NCBI GenBank assembly: GCA_036245525.1
Contig: BTPG01000008.1
Location: 34,426,850-34,490,849, forward strand
From: Semisulcospira habei
Taxonomy: Eukaryota; Mollusca; Gastropoda; Semisulcospiridae
Direction: 5' to 3'
DNA: 64,000 bases
Below the pieces are notes generated by a model. It ran no database searches, was not told the DNA's origin, and was given only the letters and a program-made list of their open reading frames with translations. Below are positions 11,440 through 22,787 of this stretch, piece after piece (position 1 is the first letter of the stretch; each line of letters begins with the position of its first letter). A program made the translations under genes and the position numbers.

Positions 11440-11735
11440 GCAGAACCTGTTTTGAGCGACCACCCTTATGAGAGACCACCTGTCATGAAAGACCATCATT
11501 TAGGTGGCTGTATGATGGTCTTTCATGACAGGTGACGCTTTTTGGTGGCTTTCAGTACTTCTGTCTTGTAAGACCACTTTTTTTTTTTAAAGAGAGAAAG
11601 TAACCTAACAAACAAACAAAAAAACCCAAAAAAAATATGACGCTTTTCACCCTCTCAAGTCTTGTCTTGAGAAAGCACCTGTAGTTTAAAGACCACTTTT
11701 TAAAAAAATGATGGTGGCTCAAAACAGGTATATGA
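11440..11735. mobile_element. Dispersed repeat with CAGAACCTGTTTTGAG head
   Basis: Contains an inner palindrome of TGTCATGAAAGACCATCAT around TTTAGGTGGC. The same order of pieces (head, hairpin, CTTCAAGACTTTTCTTG, AAAACAGGTT end) recurs at 31487-31690 and 32862-33065, and partly at 18040-18140. Confidence 0.75.
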
Positions 11736-11740
11736 GTTAA

Positions 11741-11931
11741 CACATTCTACCCCAGGACCGAAATCCACAAATTTTGAAGTTGCCCTCTGAAGGACTGTAT
11801 TACAATTTTAGAGACAGATCGAGCATGATAGTTCAAGGGTGGTACCAGAATAGCGCCAAGCTATTCTGGCACCACCCTTGAACTATCACGCTAGATCCAT
11901 GTCTTGCTGTGGTGTGTCGGGGCTGAATGAG
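11741..11931. mobile_element. AGCTTGGCGCC-family MITE
   Basis: TTAA at 11737-11740 and 11932-11935; the palindrome is centred near 11858 and the central GGCGCC has been lost. Confidence 0.85.
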
Positions 11932-12387
11932 TTAAGTCAGTTATCGGAGCAGCCACACCCACCCCCTTCATCCTCTACGTCCCCCCTCTCCTCTCTCTCG
12001 CTCCTAGAGGGAGTTATCGGAGACAGGTGGGGGAGGGTATACCAACACAAATTAAGTAGGTAGGTAGATACTCGGCAGGAAGAATGAAATGCACTAGTTG
12101 GGTCCCAAAACGCTGGCAAACCGCTTAGAAGCACTGTAAGAAGGCAATGGAAAAAATAAAATAAAGGTACCTTGAATCAACAGTACAACAGTTTCAAATA
12201 TTCACAATTTTAAAGCAATAATTTAGTGAACGAATGGCCCGTTTGCTGGAGAGGGAAAAAAACAACAACAAAAAGTATGGTGTCTTTGCAATGCCTCATG
12301 TCAAACTTGATGGTAACGGGTTTAAATGTGCTACGTGAAAATATACATCAGCTTGTCAAATGGATATAAGAACTTATGCAAGTTTAA

Positions 12388-12470
12388 CCCTTTGACCGCT
12401 ACTGACGATACCGCATGGCGGAAAAAAACGCGTAATAACACCGAACCGAATCGTCGTCAGCAGTCATGGG
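12388..12470. mobile_element. TTAA-type MITE end beside the minisatellite
   Basis: TTAA at 12384-12387 followed by CCCTTTGACCGCTACTGACG; the partner GTCAGCAGTCATGGGGTC ends at about 12470 without TTAA. Confidence 0.6.
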
Positions 12471-12520
12471 GTCAAAATATGCTGTGTGTGAAATTAACTG
12501 TCCGCATGTCAATGACCTCA

Positions 12521-13455
12521 AATGGAAATGAGAATTTGCACAAGATTTATTTTGCTATCAGAGGGAAATGAAAATTTGCACAAGATTTATTTTGCTATCA
12601 GATGGAAATGAAAATTTGCACAAAATTTATTTTGCTATCAGATGAAAATGAAAATTTCCACAAGATTTATTTTGCTATCAGATGGAAATGAGAATTAGCA
12701 CAAAATTTATATTGCTATCAGATGGAAATGAGAATTTGGACAAGATTTATTTTGGTATCAGATGGAAATAAAAATTTGCACAAGATTTATTTTGCTATCA
12801 GATGGAAATGAAAATTGTGCACAAGATTTATTTTGCTATCAGATGGAAATGAGAATTAGCACAAAATTTATTTTGCTATCAGATAGAAATGAGAACTTGG
12901 ACAAGATTTATTTTGGTATCAGATGGAAATGAGAATTTGCACAAGATTTATTTTGCTATCAGATGGAAATGAAAATTTTGCACAAGATTTATTTTGCTAT
13001 CAGATGGAAATGAGAATTAGCACAAAATTTATTTTGCTATCAGATGGAAATGAGAATTTGGACAAGATTTATTTTGGTATCAGATGGAAATGAGAATTTG
13101 CACAAGATTTATTTTGCTATCAGATGGAAATTAAAATTTTGCACAAGATTTATTTTGCTATCAGACAGAAATGAGAATTAGCACAAAATTTATTTTGCTA
13201 TCAGATGGAAATGAGAATTTGGACAAGATTTATTTTGGTATCAGATGGAAATGAGAATTTGCACAAGATTTATTTTGCTATCAGATGGAAATTAAAATTT
13301 TGCACAAGATTTATTTTGCTATCAGATGGAAATGAGAATTGGCACAAAATTTATTTTGCTATCAGATGGAAATGAGAATTTGGACAAGATTTATTTTGGT
13401 ATCAGATGGAAATGAGAATTTGCACAAGATTTATTTTGCTATCAGATGGAAATGA
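12521..13455. repeat. 40-bp minisatellite with a four-monomer higher-order repeat
   Basis: About 23 tandem copies of a 40-41 bp AT-rich unit based on GGAAATGAGAATTTGCACAA. Variant monomers (TTAGCACAAAAT, TTGGACAAG with GGTATCA, TTGCACAAG, TTTTGCACAAG) recur in fixed order every about 161 bp, at roughly 12691, 12851, 13011, 13171 and 13330. Confidence 0.93.
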
Positions 13456-13518
13456 AATACAGGGCGTCTCGATTGTGTTGACGGCTGTTGAAGGAACATG
13501 GACTTAAATTAGTCACAC

Positions 13519-13583
13519 CAAGAAACATAGGTCCTCAAGAGGCCCCGCAGTCGCGGGGCCTCATGAGGATCTATGTCTCTTGC
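13519..13583. repeat. GCAAGAGGCATAGAT-family hairpin
   Basis: Centre GGCCCCGCAGTCGCGGGGCC; part of a MITE ending in GGTTAA at 13614. Confidence 0.86.
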
Positions 13584-13617
13584 AGTTAGATCGCGTTCAC
13601 GGCAGTGAATAGGTTAA

Positions 13618-13662
13618 CTCATTCCGGCAAGCCGTATCTGGATGCGGCTGGCCGCGAATGAG
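13618..13662. mobile_element. Short TTAA MITE sharing TTAA with its neighbour
   Basis: TTAA at 13614-13617 and 13663-13666; ends CTCATTC and GAATGAG; 45 bp. Its left TTAA also closes the hairpin MITE to its left. Confidence 0.8.
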
Positions 13663-13666
13663 TTAA

Positions 13667-14148
13667 GCAAAGAAATTGTGTACCGGTGAAGAAAAAACAA
13701 ACAAACAAAACGCAAACATAGCATTTGCAGCAGAGAAACATCTGACACTAAACTCAGGTGGCAGCCAATTTATTGTTTTCCAATAGTTACAACATTAATT
13801 GGCATCATGCCATGATTTATTTCTATATTTGTATTGATGTCAAGATTGATGCAATTTGAGTCCATGTTCCTTAGAGGGTTGTTGCTTTTGGTCATTGAGA
13901 GAAAAATAATCATAAACAAAACATACGTCCAGCGGTAGGGAAGGGATTAAACTGATGTCGCCTATTATTTCACTCATTCAATATGTCCAGCATCCGGATA
14001 CGGAGCATAAAGCCGCTTATCCGGATACAGGACGTCTCGATTGTGTTGACGGCTGGTTTCTGATTTTGGGACCTAATGGCAGTGTGCTTGTCCGTGATTT
14101 TTACACACACAAAAAAGAAAAGGAAAAAAACCCACATACCAGCAAAAA
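13667..14148. other. Non-coding, direct repeat only
   Basis: CGTCTCGATTGTGTTGACGG occurs at about 13468 and again at about 14033; no gene seen. Confidence 0.55.
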
Positions 14149-14320
14149 AGAAATGCGACATCATATGTTTTTGGGGTCATCGCAAACCGTTTAGTGTTTC
14201 CAATGATAAAAACAATAGCGCATACTTAGCAGCAAAAGAAAAGCAACATTTTTTTTAATCATCGGAAACACTAAAGTATTTCCGATAATTCCAAAAATGT
14301 CGCATTTTTCTTGCTCCTCA
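14149..14320. mobile_element. Fold-back repeat, GCGACAT/TTTCCGAT family
   Basis: AAATGCGACATCATATG at the left and AAAATGTCGCATTTTTC at the right bracket inverted TTTCCGATAATTCC and ATCATCGGAAACACT pieces. Related copies: 17550-17730 and 24066-24145. Confidence 0.7.
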
Positions 14321-14729
14321 GCATACATACACTCTTATTAAGTCAAAACACTGGTCCCATAAAGAAATCGACCCAACACTAAACAGATGCCCACAATCAT
14401 TTCCAGCCTTTTGACCTACCACCTACCGCGATACGTAACTGTCTACTTGTGTACACAAAAAACAGCAAATGAGGCTTACCTTTTAGTTTTTGCAGGTGTT
14501 GTAACCTTGGTCAGTCAGAGTGTTCTCTACACGGAGTGCAAGCCAGCTGAGCGGGCAGGTAGGTAGTCTACTCGGCTCTCGTGCAACGACCACACGCCAT
14601 CCTCGGGCCTAGGCCGCTATCCGCTCATGCAGCGCTGTGCTGCACGTACTGATCTCTCAATACAGGCGCTGGCTGAAACACAGAGCAGTCGCGCATTGAG
14701 CAGCACAGATGTAAATGGATGTGTATTAA

Positions 14730-14803
14730 CTCATTCGAGACGTGCCACCTCCGCATACGCGCGGCTTATGTAGCGTATCCGGAGGCGGCACGTCTCGAAT
14801 GAG
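14730..14803. mobile_element. TTAA palindromic MITE, GAGACGTGCC family
   Basis: TTAA at 14726-14729 and 14804-14807; arms CTCATTCGAGACGTGCC and its complement are nearly perfect, 74 bp in all. Confidence 0.88.
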
Positions 14804-14807
14804 TTAA

Positions 14808-15014
14808 TTCATTCTACCCCCAGACACACCACAGCAAGATATGGATCGACCATGATAGTTCAAGGGTGATGCCAGAATAGCTTGGCGCCTATGGGCGCCA
14901 AGGTATTCTGGCATCACCCTTGAGCTATCATGGTCGATCTGTGTCCTGCACTGCACTGCAGTCTTAAGAAGACAACGGCAAAATTTGGGGATTTCGGTCT
15001 TGGGGTACAATGAG
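14808..15014. mobile_element. AGCTTGGCGCC-family MITE sharing a TTAA with its neighbour
   Basis: Left TTAA at 14804-14807 is also the right TTAA of the MITE at 14730-14803; right TTAA at 15015-15018. The palindrome is centred near 14891. Confidence 0.88.
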
Positions 15015-15410
15015 TTAAGAGAAACTAGACGCATTGGAAAGATAGGCATGACATAAACACAGATCATTGTGTTGGACAGCACATATATTATATAAATGTC
15101 CGTTACTTTAGAGACATTGGACACATTGGAGAAACTGATCGCACTGCACTGTACACACGCACATATGAATATGAAAATATCGCGCGTTGAGGACCACAGA
15201 TGTAAATAGGTATTATTTGAGAGAAATCGGACACATTAGACAAATCGCGCACAGTCGTGTTGGACAGCACAGATATAAATGACCGTTGGTTTAGAGAAAT
15301 CAAGCACATTGGAGAAATCGCGCCGACTGCACACAGGCGCACATGAAAATATCGTGTTGGGCAGCACATATATAAATGGTGTAATTTAAAATCAATTTAG
15401 GGAAATCATA

Positions 15411-16531
15411 CATGCGCTGACCTGCAGGCGCGCAAACACACACGCACGCATGCACGCGCACACACACACACACACACACACGCACACCTCTCAAGTCAGT
15501 CGTTGGTTGAAACCCCAACATGATGTCGGGCATAGACACACGCGCACGTACATAGGTCACTTCATCATATACTGACTTCCATTAAAAACGCGAAAATTGT
15601 CTGTAAGTGTACCCGCAAACAAAGAGCCACCCTGACAGCAAAACAAGAACATTTTATCTGTTGCTTACTTCAGATGTTCAGCCGTCTGACCTACCTTTAC
15701 ACAAAAATTGGATGAGTTATCGCCCATGGCTACCTTGGAGGACACAGCGTTTCATTAGTGGTGAAAATAAGCAAAACTGGACACACTCTGTGAAGCATGT
15801 TTCCTGTGATATTTTTTAACACACAAGTTGTGTGGATTGCTTATGATGTTATTAACTGCCTCAAACGAAATTTGATTCAAAAAATTCATTAGAGAACCAG
15901 AACTTCCGATGCACACCATTTTCTTAATAAATCTTATTTGATTTAATGTGAATTACTTTCAAACAATTTTTATGCTCCAGTGACTGACACAGAGATAAAG
16001 AACACACCCATATCCATTTTATCAGGTAATTTTTTTTATGGCCGCTAACCTAAAAAGAAAAAACTTTTTGATTTTCATGTTTGCAGGTCATGTTGATTAT
16101 TTAGGTGCCTTTGACAAACGAAAAGTAGGTCAAGACCAAACAGGCCAGATTTTCATGCACACGGACCCTAGTTACACTGCACATTGGTTGGCTTTCATCT
16201 GTGTCCTCTGCAGATGCTCCCCATTTCACTTTCAATATCCCGCTGTGATGGCAGTGTCACTGATGACGTCATAAGTCATCGATGTGCGATTTTAAGACTA
16301 AAGATTCTATTTACACACGACATAATGCACTCTTCATAACATTTTCTAATAAATGACGTCAAAATAACCCGGATTAAAGCATATTTACGAAGAAAAGACT
16401 ATGGTGAAAAATTCGCGTTTCTTTTGTTGAGCAGTATAGCCGTTCACATTTACCGCTCCCCTAAACTCACCTTCATCTATCCTTCACCCACATCCACCTC
16501 TATCCCCACCCTTATCCCCAGAAAAGAACTG
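15411..16531. other. No gene seen
   Basis: A (CA)n/(CGCA)n tract at 15435-15490; the rest is AT-rich unique-looking sequence. Confidence 0.5.
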
Positions 16532-16616
16532 CACCCTTTGGGTGTGGGTAGAAGTTTGGTCGAGGTGATTCCGATAGGAATCACCTCGACCAAAATCGCT
16601 ACCGACACCCAACGGG
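16532..16616. mobile_element. TTAA-type palindromic MITE, GTCGCGATGA family variant
   Basis: The arms contain GGTCGAGGTGATTCC and its complement; right TTAA at 16617-16620. The inner sequence differs from the 9245 copy, but the ends and size are alike. Confidence 0.78.
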
Positions 16617-17059
16617 TTAATTAACAGTAAGCTTGAATCTAACGAGAATTATCCCCAGGAAATATGTCCTCACGAGCCCTACACGGATTGATGCAGCCGC
16701 CAGAAGTCACGGACATCTATGTCTATTGCAGACGCCTTGGCTTCCCACAGGCACTGGATCAGGGATGGAGTCATAACACTACAGAAGACTGCGTGATGCA
16801 TCTGTGGATACTGATAAACTGTACACTATCGGACCAAACACCTCTAAACCTTCTCCGCATGTGGGTCACACGTACAAATTTGGCATCGAAACGTCACGGT
16901 GCTGAAATTTCTTCAAGAGGCATACATCTCATTGAGCCCCTACGTAAGTATGACTGACAGTGAAATTGTTATGATATGGTGAGATGCCGCCTTCATGACA
17001 TAAGACGCGTAGGTCTCCATGAAACTTTAATCTGGCAATGAAACAAAACAGGGGCTTTA

Positions 17060-17125
17060 GCAAGAGGCATAGATCTTGATGAGCCCCCGCGAATGCGGGG
17101 GCTCATCTAGATCTATGCCTCTTGC
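17060..17125. repeat. GCAAGAGGCATAGAT-family hairpin
   Basis: Almost perfect palindrome, centre GAGCCCCCGCGAATGCGGGG. Confidence 0.88.
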
Positions 17126-17382
17126 AGATATACGATTTGCAGCATCATAATCAACATCCCCCAGAAGGCGGTTGCGCATTGAAGGTGTCACCTGCAGCTT
17201 CAGAAGGTGTGTACCACATAATCTAACCGGTTCCAGAGCGTCAGTCTGGCGAAAGGGCAGAAGTTATTAGCGCCATGTAAAACGGGAAATGCTATGGTGA
17301 AATAACAGCAGAAAAATATGGCCTGACCCTATACTGCACACTTTTTAGCTGAACCAGCCAAATCTTTTTTATTAACTCAACG

Positions 17383-17433
17383 ACTCGTTCAAATTTTGCC
17401 GCGTATCCGTACGGGGCACGTCTCGAATGAGCT
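17383..17433. mobile_element. GAGACGTGCC-family MITE, degenerate
   Basis: Left TTAACTCAACGACTCG and right CACGTCTCGAATGAGCTAA; the right TTAA is changed to CTAA. Confidence 0.6.
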
Positions 17434-17549
17434 AATTTACATCACGCATAATAATTACAGGAAGTATCCTCCAACGGATTTTTATTTTTGTTTAGGGCGT
17501 TTGGTTACATGTAATAGTTGACTGAGTGAGGAAAATTTATATATACTCA

Positions 17550-17730
17550 TGAGCAAAAGAAAAGCAAATTTTTTTGAATCATCGATTCCAAAATTGCCGC
17601 ATTCTTTTGCACTTCTGCATAGAAGAGAGTATTGATCATATTCATCAGTTTAATAAAAATTATATACTGACAAGAAAAGAAAAGTGTTTCCGATGGTCCC
17701 AAAAATGTAGCATTTCTTTTGCCCATCAGT
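17550..17730. repeat. Fold-back repeat, GCGACAT/TTTCCGAT family
   Basis: GAGCAAAAGAAAAGCAAAT and the terminal GCATTTCTTTTGCCC are inverted; a second inner palindrome spans about 17553-17612. Confidence 0.65.
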
Positions 17731-18349
17731 CTTATGAATGACTGATATGACACGCCGGATGCACGAAGACCGCTAATATGGGACAGAACAATCTAGAAAA
17801 TGCGCTCCCCACCCCCCCCCCCCCCACCCCCCCAATATTTTGGGAGGAAAAAAATTGGGGAGGAGGAGAAAAGAAATTGGAGAACAAAATCATAATAGTT
17901 GAATATTTATGTTGATGTTTTGAAGGCCAAACGACTATTGCTGCGCTCCCCCCCCCCCCCCCCGCCCCCCCCCCCCCTTTCCCCTGTTGTTTGATTTTTC
18001 AAAGGTTGAAGGTTGGACTGTCAGTCACCCGCATGCACTTTTTGCCCCTCAAGACTTCTCTTGAGAGTGCACCTGTCCTTTCAGACCTTTTTCTTTAAAA
18101 CAAACAAACAAAAGTGGTAGCTCCAAACAGGTTCTACTGTTCTTGAAAGAATAGACACACCTGACGTTGTATTACATCCCCACCCACCCGCCACCCACAA
18201 CAGTTTTGCATTTCAATGTTGATCTCAGCCAACTGAAAATGTGTTGGATTTGTTTCTTTGTTGGGATTTTACTTTCGATGTTATCATACTATCTTAGTTG
18301 CAGGAAACTGCTGTTTCGCCTCCTTCAATTGTACAGCCAGTTTGTAGGA

Positions 18350-18460
18350 GATTGAATTGACCGTCATATCTCCAGTCAGTGTAGTACCTGAGTGATTAGG
18401 TTGGCGCCTCCCCAGGCGTCAAGCTACTAAGGCACGGCCCTTTAACAGTCAATCGATTCC
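18350..18460. repeat. AGCTTGGCGCC-family palindrome, diverged
   Basis: GATTGAATTGACCGTCATAT and its partner ACAGTCAATCGATTCC flank a GGTTGGCGCC centre; the outer ends are missing. Confidence 0.65.
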
Positions 18461-18510
18461 CCATTATTTATCCCCTTCACTGCCGAGCAAAGACTGAACA
18501 TTACCAAACT

Positions 18511-18574
18511 GCAAGAGGTATAGATCCGCATGAGGCCCCGCAGTTGCGAGGGCTCATGAGGATCTATGCCTCTT
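18511..18574. repeat. GCAAGAGGCATAGAT-family hairpin
   Basis: The surrounding CCCCTTCACTGCCGAG (18473) belongs to the same longer MITE as at 24297. Confidence 0.84.
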
Positions 18575-19374
18575 CCTAACACCACTTTGTATCCACGTTC
18601 TTCGAACGACTGGGGCTGTTTGACGCAAAATAAAAAAGGTTTCAGAAGCACAATCTGCATCAGTCCACTCAGTGGTGGACACGAGAATACTCTAAAATGT
18701 GTACAACCTGGCTGCGAATGTGAAAGGACTAATCCTTCGTTGTGTACTCAAGTACTAAGATTACGATACCGGATTCCCGAGTCCTACCGTGAAATCCTTC
18801 AGCCGCAATCGACACCTGATTTACTTTGAAAACAAACTTGACAGAAAACGATCACAGCTGTTCAGTCTAATTTAGCTAATAAATGGGTAATACAGAACAA
18901 AAATATGAACTCAGTAATCCATACGCATATCTCGTCCATATCAGTTGAGTGTAGAACTAATAAATATGCCTCGTGATAAAGTTAAACACTGATGAGAAAA
19001 TAAAATCATCAATAATGGTAAACGTATACGACTGATATTAAACAGCATCATACAGTGCAGTACTATCAAGTTGTCGTTTGGCTGAGTAAAATGTAGGCGG
19101 CCGGGTAGTTTGAGGATATCTGTACTTTTCGCCGGCTCTGAGTCCATTCTAGTCGTGTAACCGAACTGACGTAGCAGAAGACATACCATGCACGTGTGTT
19201 AAATAACCGTTAATTAACCTGGAATCTGATATGACCTGGCCGACATAGTGTTACACTGCACTAAAAGGCCAACATGCTATTGAAGGGAGATTACTGTTAC
19301 TTTACGTGATGGAATCTGTGTGTAGTACCTGAGCAAACACTGAGAGTCCGCCTGCCGAAGGCATAGCCGATTCA
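18575..19374. other. No gene seen
   Basis: Unique-looking sequence after the MITE hairpin; no recognisable ORF. Confidence 0.5.
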
Positions 19375-19547
19375 TGGAGGCCTGACAAGTGGTGCTTTTA
19401 CTAAATGCAAATCCGCTGCGCCACCGAGTGCACGCCACCGCGTCCTCTAGCTCACGTATTCTGAGCTGAGCTAGAGGACGCGGTGGCGGGCACCCGGTGG
19501 CGCAGCGGTTTTGCATTTCGTCAAAGCACCACTCGTCAGGCCCCTCT
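19375..19547. mobile_element. Fold-back element with tRNA-like A box in its arms
   Basis: Arms of about 75 bp: GGCCTGACAAGTGGTGCTTT, AAATGCAAATCCGCTGCGCC, CCGCGTCCTCTAG and their complements. GGTGGCGCAGCGG in the right arm matches the pol III A-box consensus. Related copy: 27137-27308. Confidence 0.8.
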
Positions 19548-19598
19548 GCATAGATCCTCATGAGCCCCGCAAAAGCAGGGGCTCATGAGGATCTATGC
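19548..19598. repeat. GCAAGAGGCATAGAT-family hairpin, short
   Basis: Core GCATAGATCCTCATGAGCCC and complement directly after a fold-back element. Confidence 0.83.
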
Positions 19599-19754
19599 GC
19601 CTTTGGCTGACAAAATTGGTTAATTTGCTTTTGTGTATTTTCTGATGGATGAGGTCAGCTGGGTTTTCTTTCATTCTTCGACTAACATGATATTGAGGGT
19701 ACAAGGCTACAAACACTTTCAATGCCTTTACCGCCGCGTTATACCACTGACCAC

Positions 19755-20105
19755 CGGCGAGTCGCCGTCATTGTGTGTGTGTGTGTGTGCGTACATGTGT
19801 GTGTGAGTCTGTATGTGCGTCTGTTTGTATGTGTGTGTAAGTCTGTCAGTGTGTGTGAGTGCGTACGTGTGTGTATTGTGTGAGTCTGTATGTGTGTGTG
19901 CCTGCGTCTGTTTGTATGTGTATGTGTGTGTGAGTGCGTACGTGTGTGTTGTGTGTGTGACTAGATGTGTGTGCGTGCGTCTGTTTGTGTGTGAATCTGT
20001 TTGTGTGTGTGTGTGCGTTTTCTGTGTGTGTGTGTGTGTGCGTTCATGCGTGCGTGTGTGTGTTCGTGCATGCGTGCGTGCGCCTGTGTATGTGTGCATG
20101 CGGGC
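19755..20105. repeat. Long (GT)n-rich microsatellite
   Basis: About 350 bp of TG, TGTGAG and TGCG dinucleotide-rich sequence. The long ORFs on both strands here are low-complexity artefacts. Confidence 0.9.
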
Positions 20106-20559
20106 GCGCGTGCGGCCCGCGTGTTTCGTAGAAGCAGCCCCTTCGCATGAGACCGTATATTGGCCTCACTTCCTACCTAGCATCTAAGCCTCTAACGTGA
20201 CTGTTTACTGTACCTATGAACTGAATTTAGATTCTAACCAGGTACACTATTGACTAACACAGGCGCTGGAGGATTGCAAACACTGCACAGTCTGTATGCA
20301 ACTCGACCGGACAGGTTCGCTGCTTAAGCAAATACAGCTGGCCTCTTCGTAAGTGGGGACATTGTAGCAGTGATTCCCCCCACAAATTCACTCAAGCAGT
20401 ATTGACAATAAGCAAGTACCTGTGCGTTTATGTTCGCTATTCCTTCGTAAGTAGTGCCCACAAACACACAGGTACTTGTTATGTACACAGTACTTGTCAG
20501 CAGCAACCACTGCAAGTCCGCCCTCTCCTCCCGCACACGTTACTCTCACATGCAGTATT

Positions 20560-20895
20560 GGCAATAAGCAAGTGCCTGTGCGGCGTTTACGTTCGCTATT
20601 TACAGTTATTGAGTGTTATTGATAATTGTGTATCCCAAGTGCCTGTGTGTGTGTATGTTCGCTACTTACCGTCCGATAATTCGTATCGGACGGTATGCAA
20701 CCGGCGTACATACACACACAGGCACTTAATATACACAATTATCAGACGGTAAGTAACGAACATACACACACAGGCACTTGACATACACAATTATCGGACA
20801 GTAAGTAGCGGACATAAACACACAGGCGTTTAATACACACAATTATCTGACGGTAAGTAGCGAACATACACACACAGGCACTTGATATACACACG
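20560..20895. repeat. Approx. 62-bp tandem repeats with an inverted arm
   Basis: Units of about 62 bp containing ACACACACAGGCACTT and CAATTATC(A/G)GACGGTAAG occur three to four times at 20705-20895 and in the opposite sense at about 20560-20690, forming a large imperfect palindrome. Related pieces lie at 20400-20480 and 24180-24280. Confidence 0.75.
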
Positions 20896-21030
20896 GTACC
20901 ACTACGCGTGAATCTGAATACAAATTTCAGCACCATTTGTGTTTGTTCTGCCTTGTCAAAACACCTAATCAACGTCTGCAGCAGTCTCAATGCATTTGTT
21001 TATTCTGCGCAGCCGTTAGCGCGTCAGATC
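20893..21030. repeat. Dispersed repeat, copy B
   Basis: This is about 80% similar by eye to 236-400, including CACCATTTGT and ATTCTGCGCAGCCGTTAGCG. Confidence 0.72.
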
Positions 21031-21757
21031 TTAAGTCCCTTCTATTTATAGAAGGGACTTTTTAGGACGGGTCGCGGTGGGGCGAATTTAATAGCATGTC
21101 CATGATGTCAAAAGTGGGCAGGCTAAACCTCTAACAATTGAAGTAACAAGATAAAAATTACGGCATGTCTAGTTACGCTAACCTCGCTGCTGAACTGACA
21201 TACATTTGGCGCGAAGCACCGTGTGTGTGTATGTAGGCCTATGTATGTATGTCAGTATGTGTTTGCGTATGTATGTAAACAAGAAAATCTCCGATATTTC
21301 TGTACAGACAAGCTTGAAACTTTGGCGAAATACTTTCTTAAGTGGGTGGCTAAGAGAGCCTCAAAGCATATTGTAATTGAATGTTTCATTGAAGACATAA
21401 ACAACCGTTTATAGGAAATCGGTTGACCCAGATTGGAGTCTGTAATTTTTGTCATATTTACTTGAACGTTTGCATATTGTTAGTTTGGAGAAAGAAAGAC
21501 ACTGGATAAGTTCGTTAGCTAGTTTTGTATCCTTTCAACTTCTTTAGTAAAAATTAATTCTTTTCAGAAAATAATTAAAACAGTAAAAAACTTAACTTCT
21601 AGAGAAAGTCAGACAGTGGCGGTGATGTAAAAGAAGCAACTGCGTCACCACGCAGACATTTTATGATGTAGGGGAAAGGCCCCAAATACCGAACACTTAA
21701 GGAAATCTGCCATTTTTTCAAAAACAACAGAAGACAGTCCGTTTTAGAATGTGAATT

Positions 21758-21914
21758 TTAATAAAGTAAATAATCAGCAACATTCATACCATCAAGATGA
21801 TCTTTAAGTGTGGTGGGAGGGGTGCCATGCGCTATTGCAGCTGCTCGAAGTCCAAGCCTCTTGTCTTTGACAGCTGCCATGGCTGATGCCAGCGACTGCA
21901 TTAACCATGTAGCC
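21758..21914 (-). CDS. Pogo-like element ORF, exon 2 (psq HTH domain)
   Basis: The acceptor TTTTGCAG lies just above 21914. Joined to exon 1 across a 655-nt intron, the ORF is 61 codons plus a TAA at 21758-21760. It encodes a single psq/CENP-B-N type helix-turn-helix: AMAAVKDKRLGLRAAAIAHG followed by TPPTTLKDHLDGM, matching the AxxAVKxGxxSLRxAAxxxGVPxxTLxDxxxG pattern known for pogo transposases. No catalytic domain follows. It could act as a DNA-binding-only inhibitor of related transposases, but that is inference. It may also be simply a decayed N-terminus. Confidence 0.68.
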
Positions 21915-21987
21915 CTGCAAAATATGCTCCAAGTATTAGCAACACTCATCACTCTGTACTAACTATTCCTGGCATACACAAGCACAG

Positions 21988-21996
21988 ACAATAAAA

Positions 21997-22073
<77 letters not shown>
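21988..22073. repeat. (GA)n microsatellite in the pogo-like intron
   Basis: About 86 bp of nearly pure AG repeat. Confidence 0.95.
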
Positions 22074-22569
22074 GAGAGACAGAGAATGACTGAACGGTTA
22101 TAACATGAGGAACAAGATTTAGACACGAACAGACATTACAGATCTTTAATCAGAATCTCTCCTTTCTCAACTATACAGAGAGACATCTTAAAACAATAAC
22201 AGACATGAAAGTACAAAAGGATAAAGAGATATGATTTTAAGAACAATGTGAAAGAAAAAAAAATAATAATAATAAAAGAGAGAGAGAGTCAAAATCCGAA
22301 CACAACAGGTCAAATACCGAATATTGTTCGGTATTTGAACCATTGGGGTGTTCGGTAATTGAAATCTACCTAAATGTTTTAAAACCACATGGTGTTCAGG
22401 CAAGATTATGACGTCGGAATGCTTGCAAATAGACATATTTGGCTAGCAGATAGATCACACTGTTCATTTCAACCATAACTTTTCACTAAAAGCAACTCAA
22501 ATTTATACTATGATTAGTCTTCTGTAGGTCGAAAATATCTTTGAGTCATAAAAACCGAAAATCACTCAC

Positions 22570-22598
22570 CGTCTTTTTGTGCAGTCTTTCGCCGCCAT
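22570..22598 (-). CDS. Pogo-like element ORF, exon 1
   Basis: Read on the minus strand, a Met codon at 22598 opens MAAKDCTKR. After 29 nt it meets a consensus donor GTGAGT at 22564-22569, leaving two bases of a codon. The next exon completes this codon in the right frame, which supports a real splice. The context before the ATG (AAAATC) is acceptable but weak. Confidence 0.65.
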
Positions 22599-22732
22599 GA
22601 TTTTTCGTACAGGATAATAAGGGACGGTACTCTATCACCTCGTGCAGTCAAACTTGAGCAGTCACCCCTTGTTTTCGGGAAATCAGTTGTTCGGTATTAG
22701 TCACCTGTTCGACATTTTGGGGACTTTCCCTT

Positions 22733-22772
<40 letters not shown>

Positions 22773-22787
22773 CTCTCGCTCCGTCTC

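Larger units (their letters stand above)
14670..15410. repeat. Degenerate tandem repeat interrupted by two MITEs
   Basis: Units starting GTTGGACAGCACA or similar with TATAAATG and GGACACATTGGAGAAA recur at about 14695, 15070, 15187, 15258 and 15357. The MITE pair at 14726-15018 sits inside this array. Confidence 0.6.
21671..22731 (-). mobile_element. Small pogo-like DNA transposon
   Basis: The ends are imperfect inverted repeats of about 26 bp (GGGGAAAGGCCCCAAA on the left; AGGGAAAGTCCCCAAAA read from the right), each bordered by TA (21669-21670 and 22732-22733). TA target sites and a psq-type helix-turn-helix ORF point to the pogo branch of Tc1/mariner. Copies of GTTCGGTAT or its complement occur near both ends and at about 22290-22360 and may be transposase-binding sites. 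The length of 1.06 kb is too short for a full transposase. Confidence 0.78.

Noticed and set aside
12521..13455. Regular repeats that might suggest a CRISPR array
   Set aside because: The units are contiguous with no unique spacers, and the genome is eukaryotic. It is a minisatellite.
19728..20187. Long ORFs of 123-124 codons on both strands
   Set aside because: They are translations of a (GT)n-rich microsatellite and have no complexity or family match.
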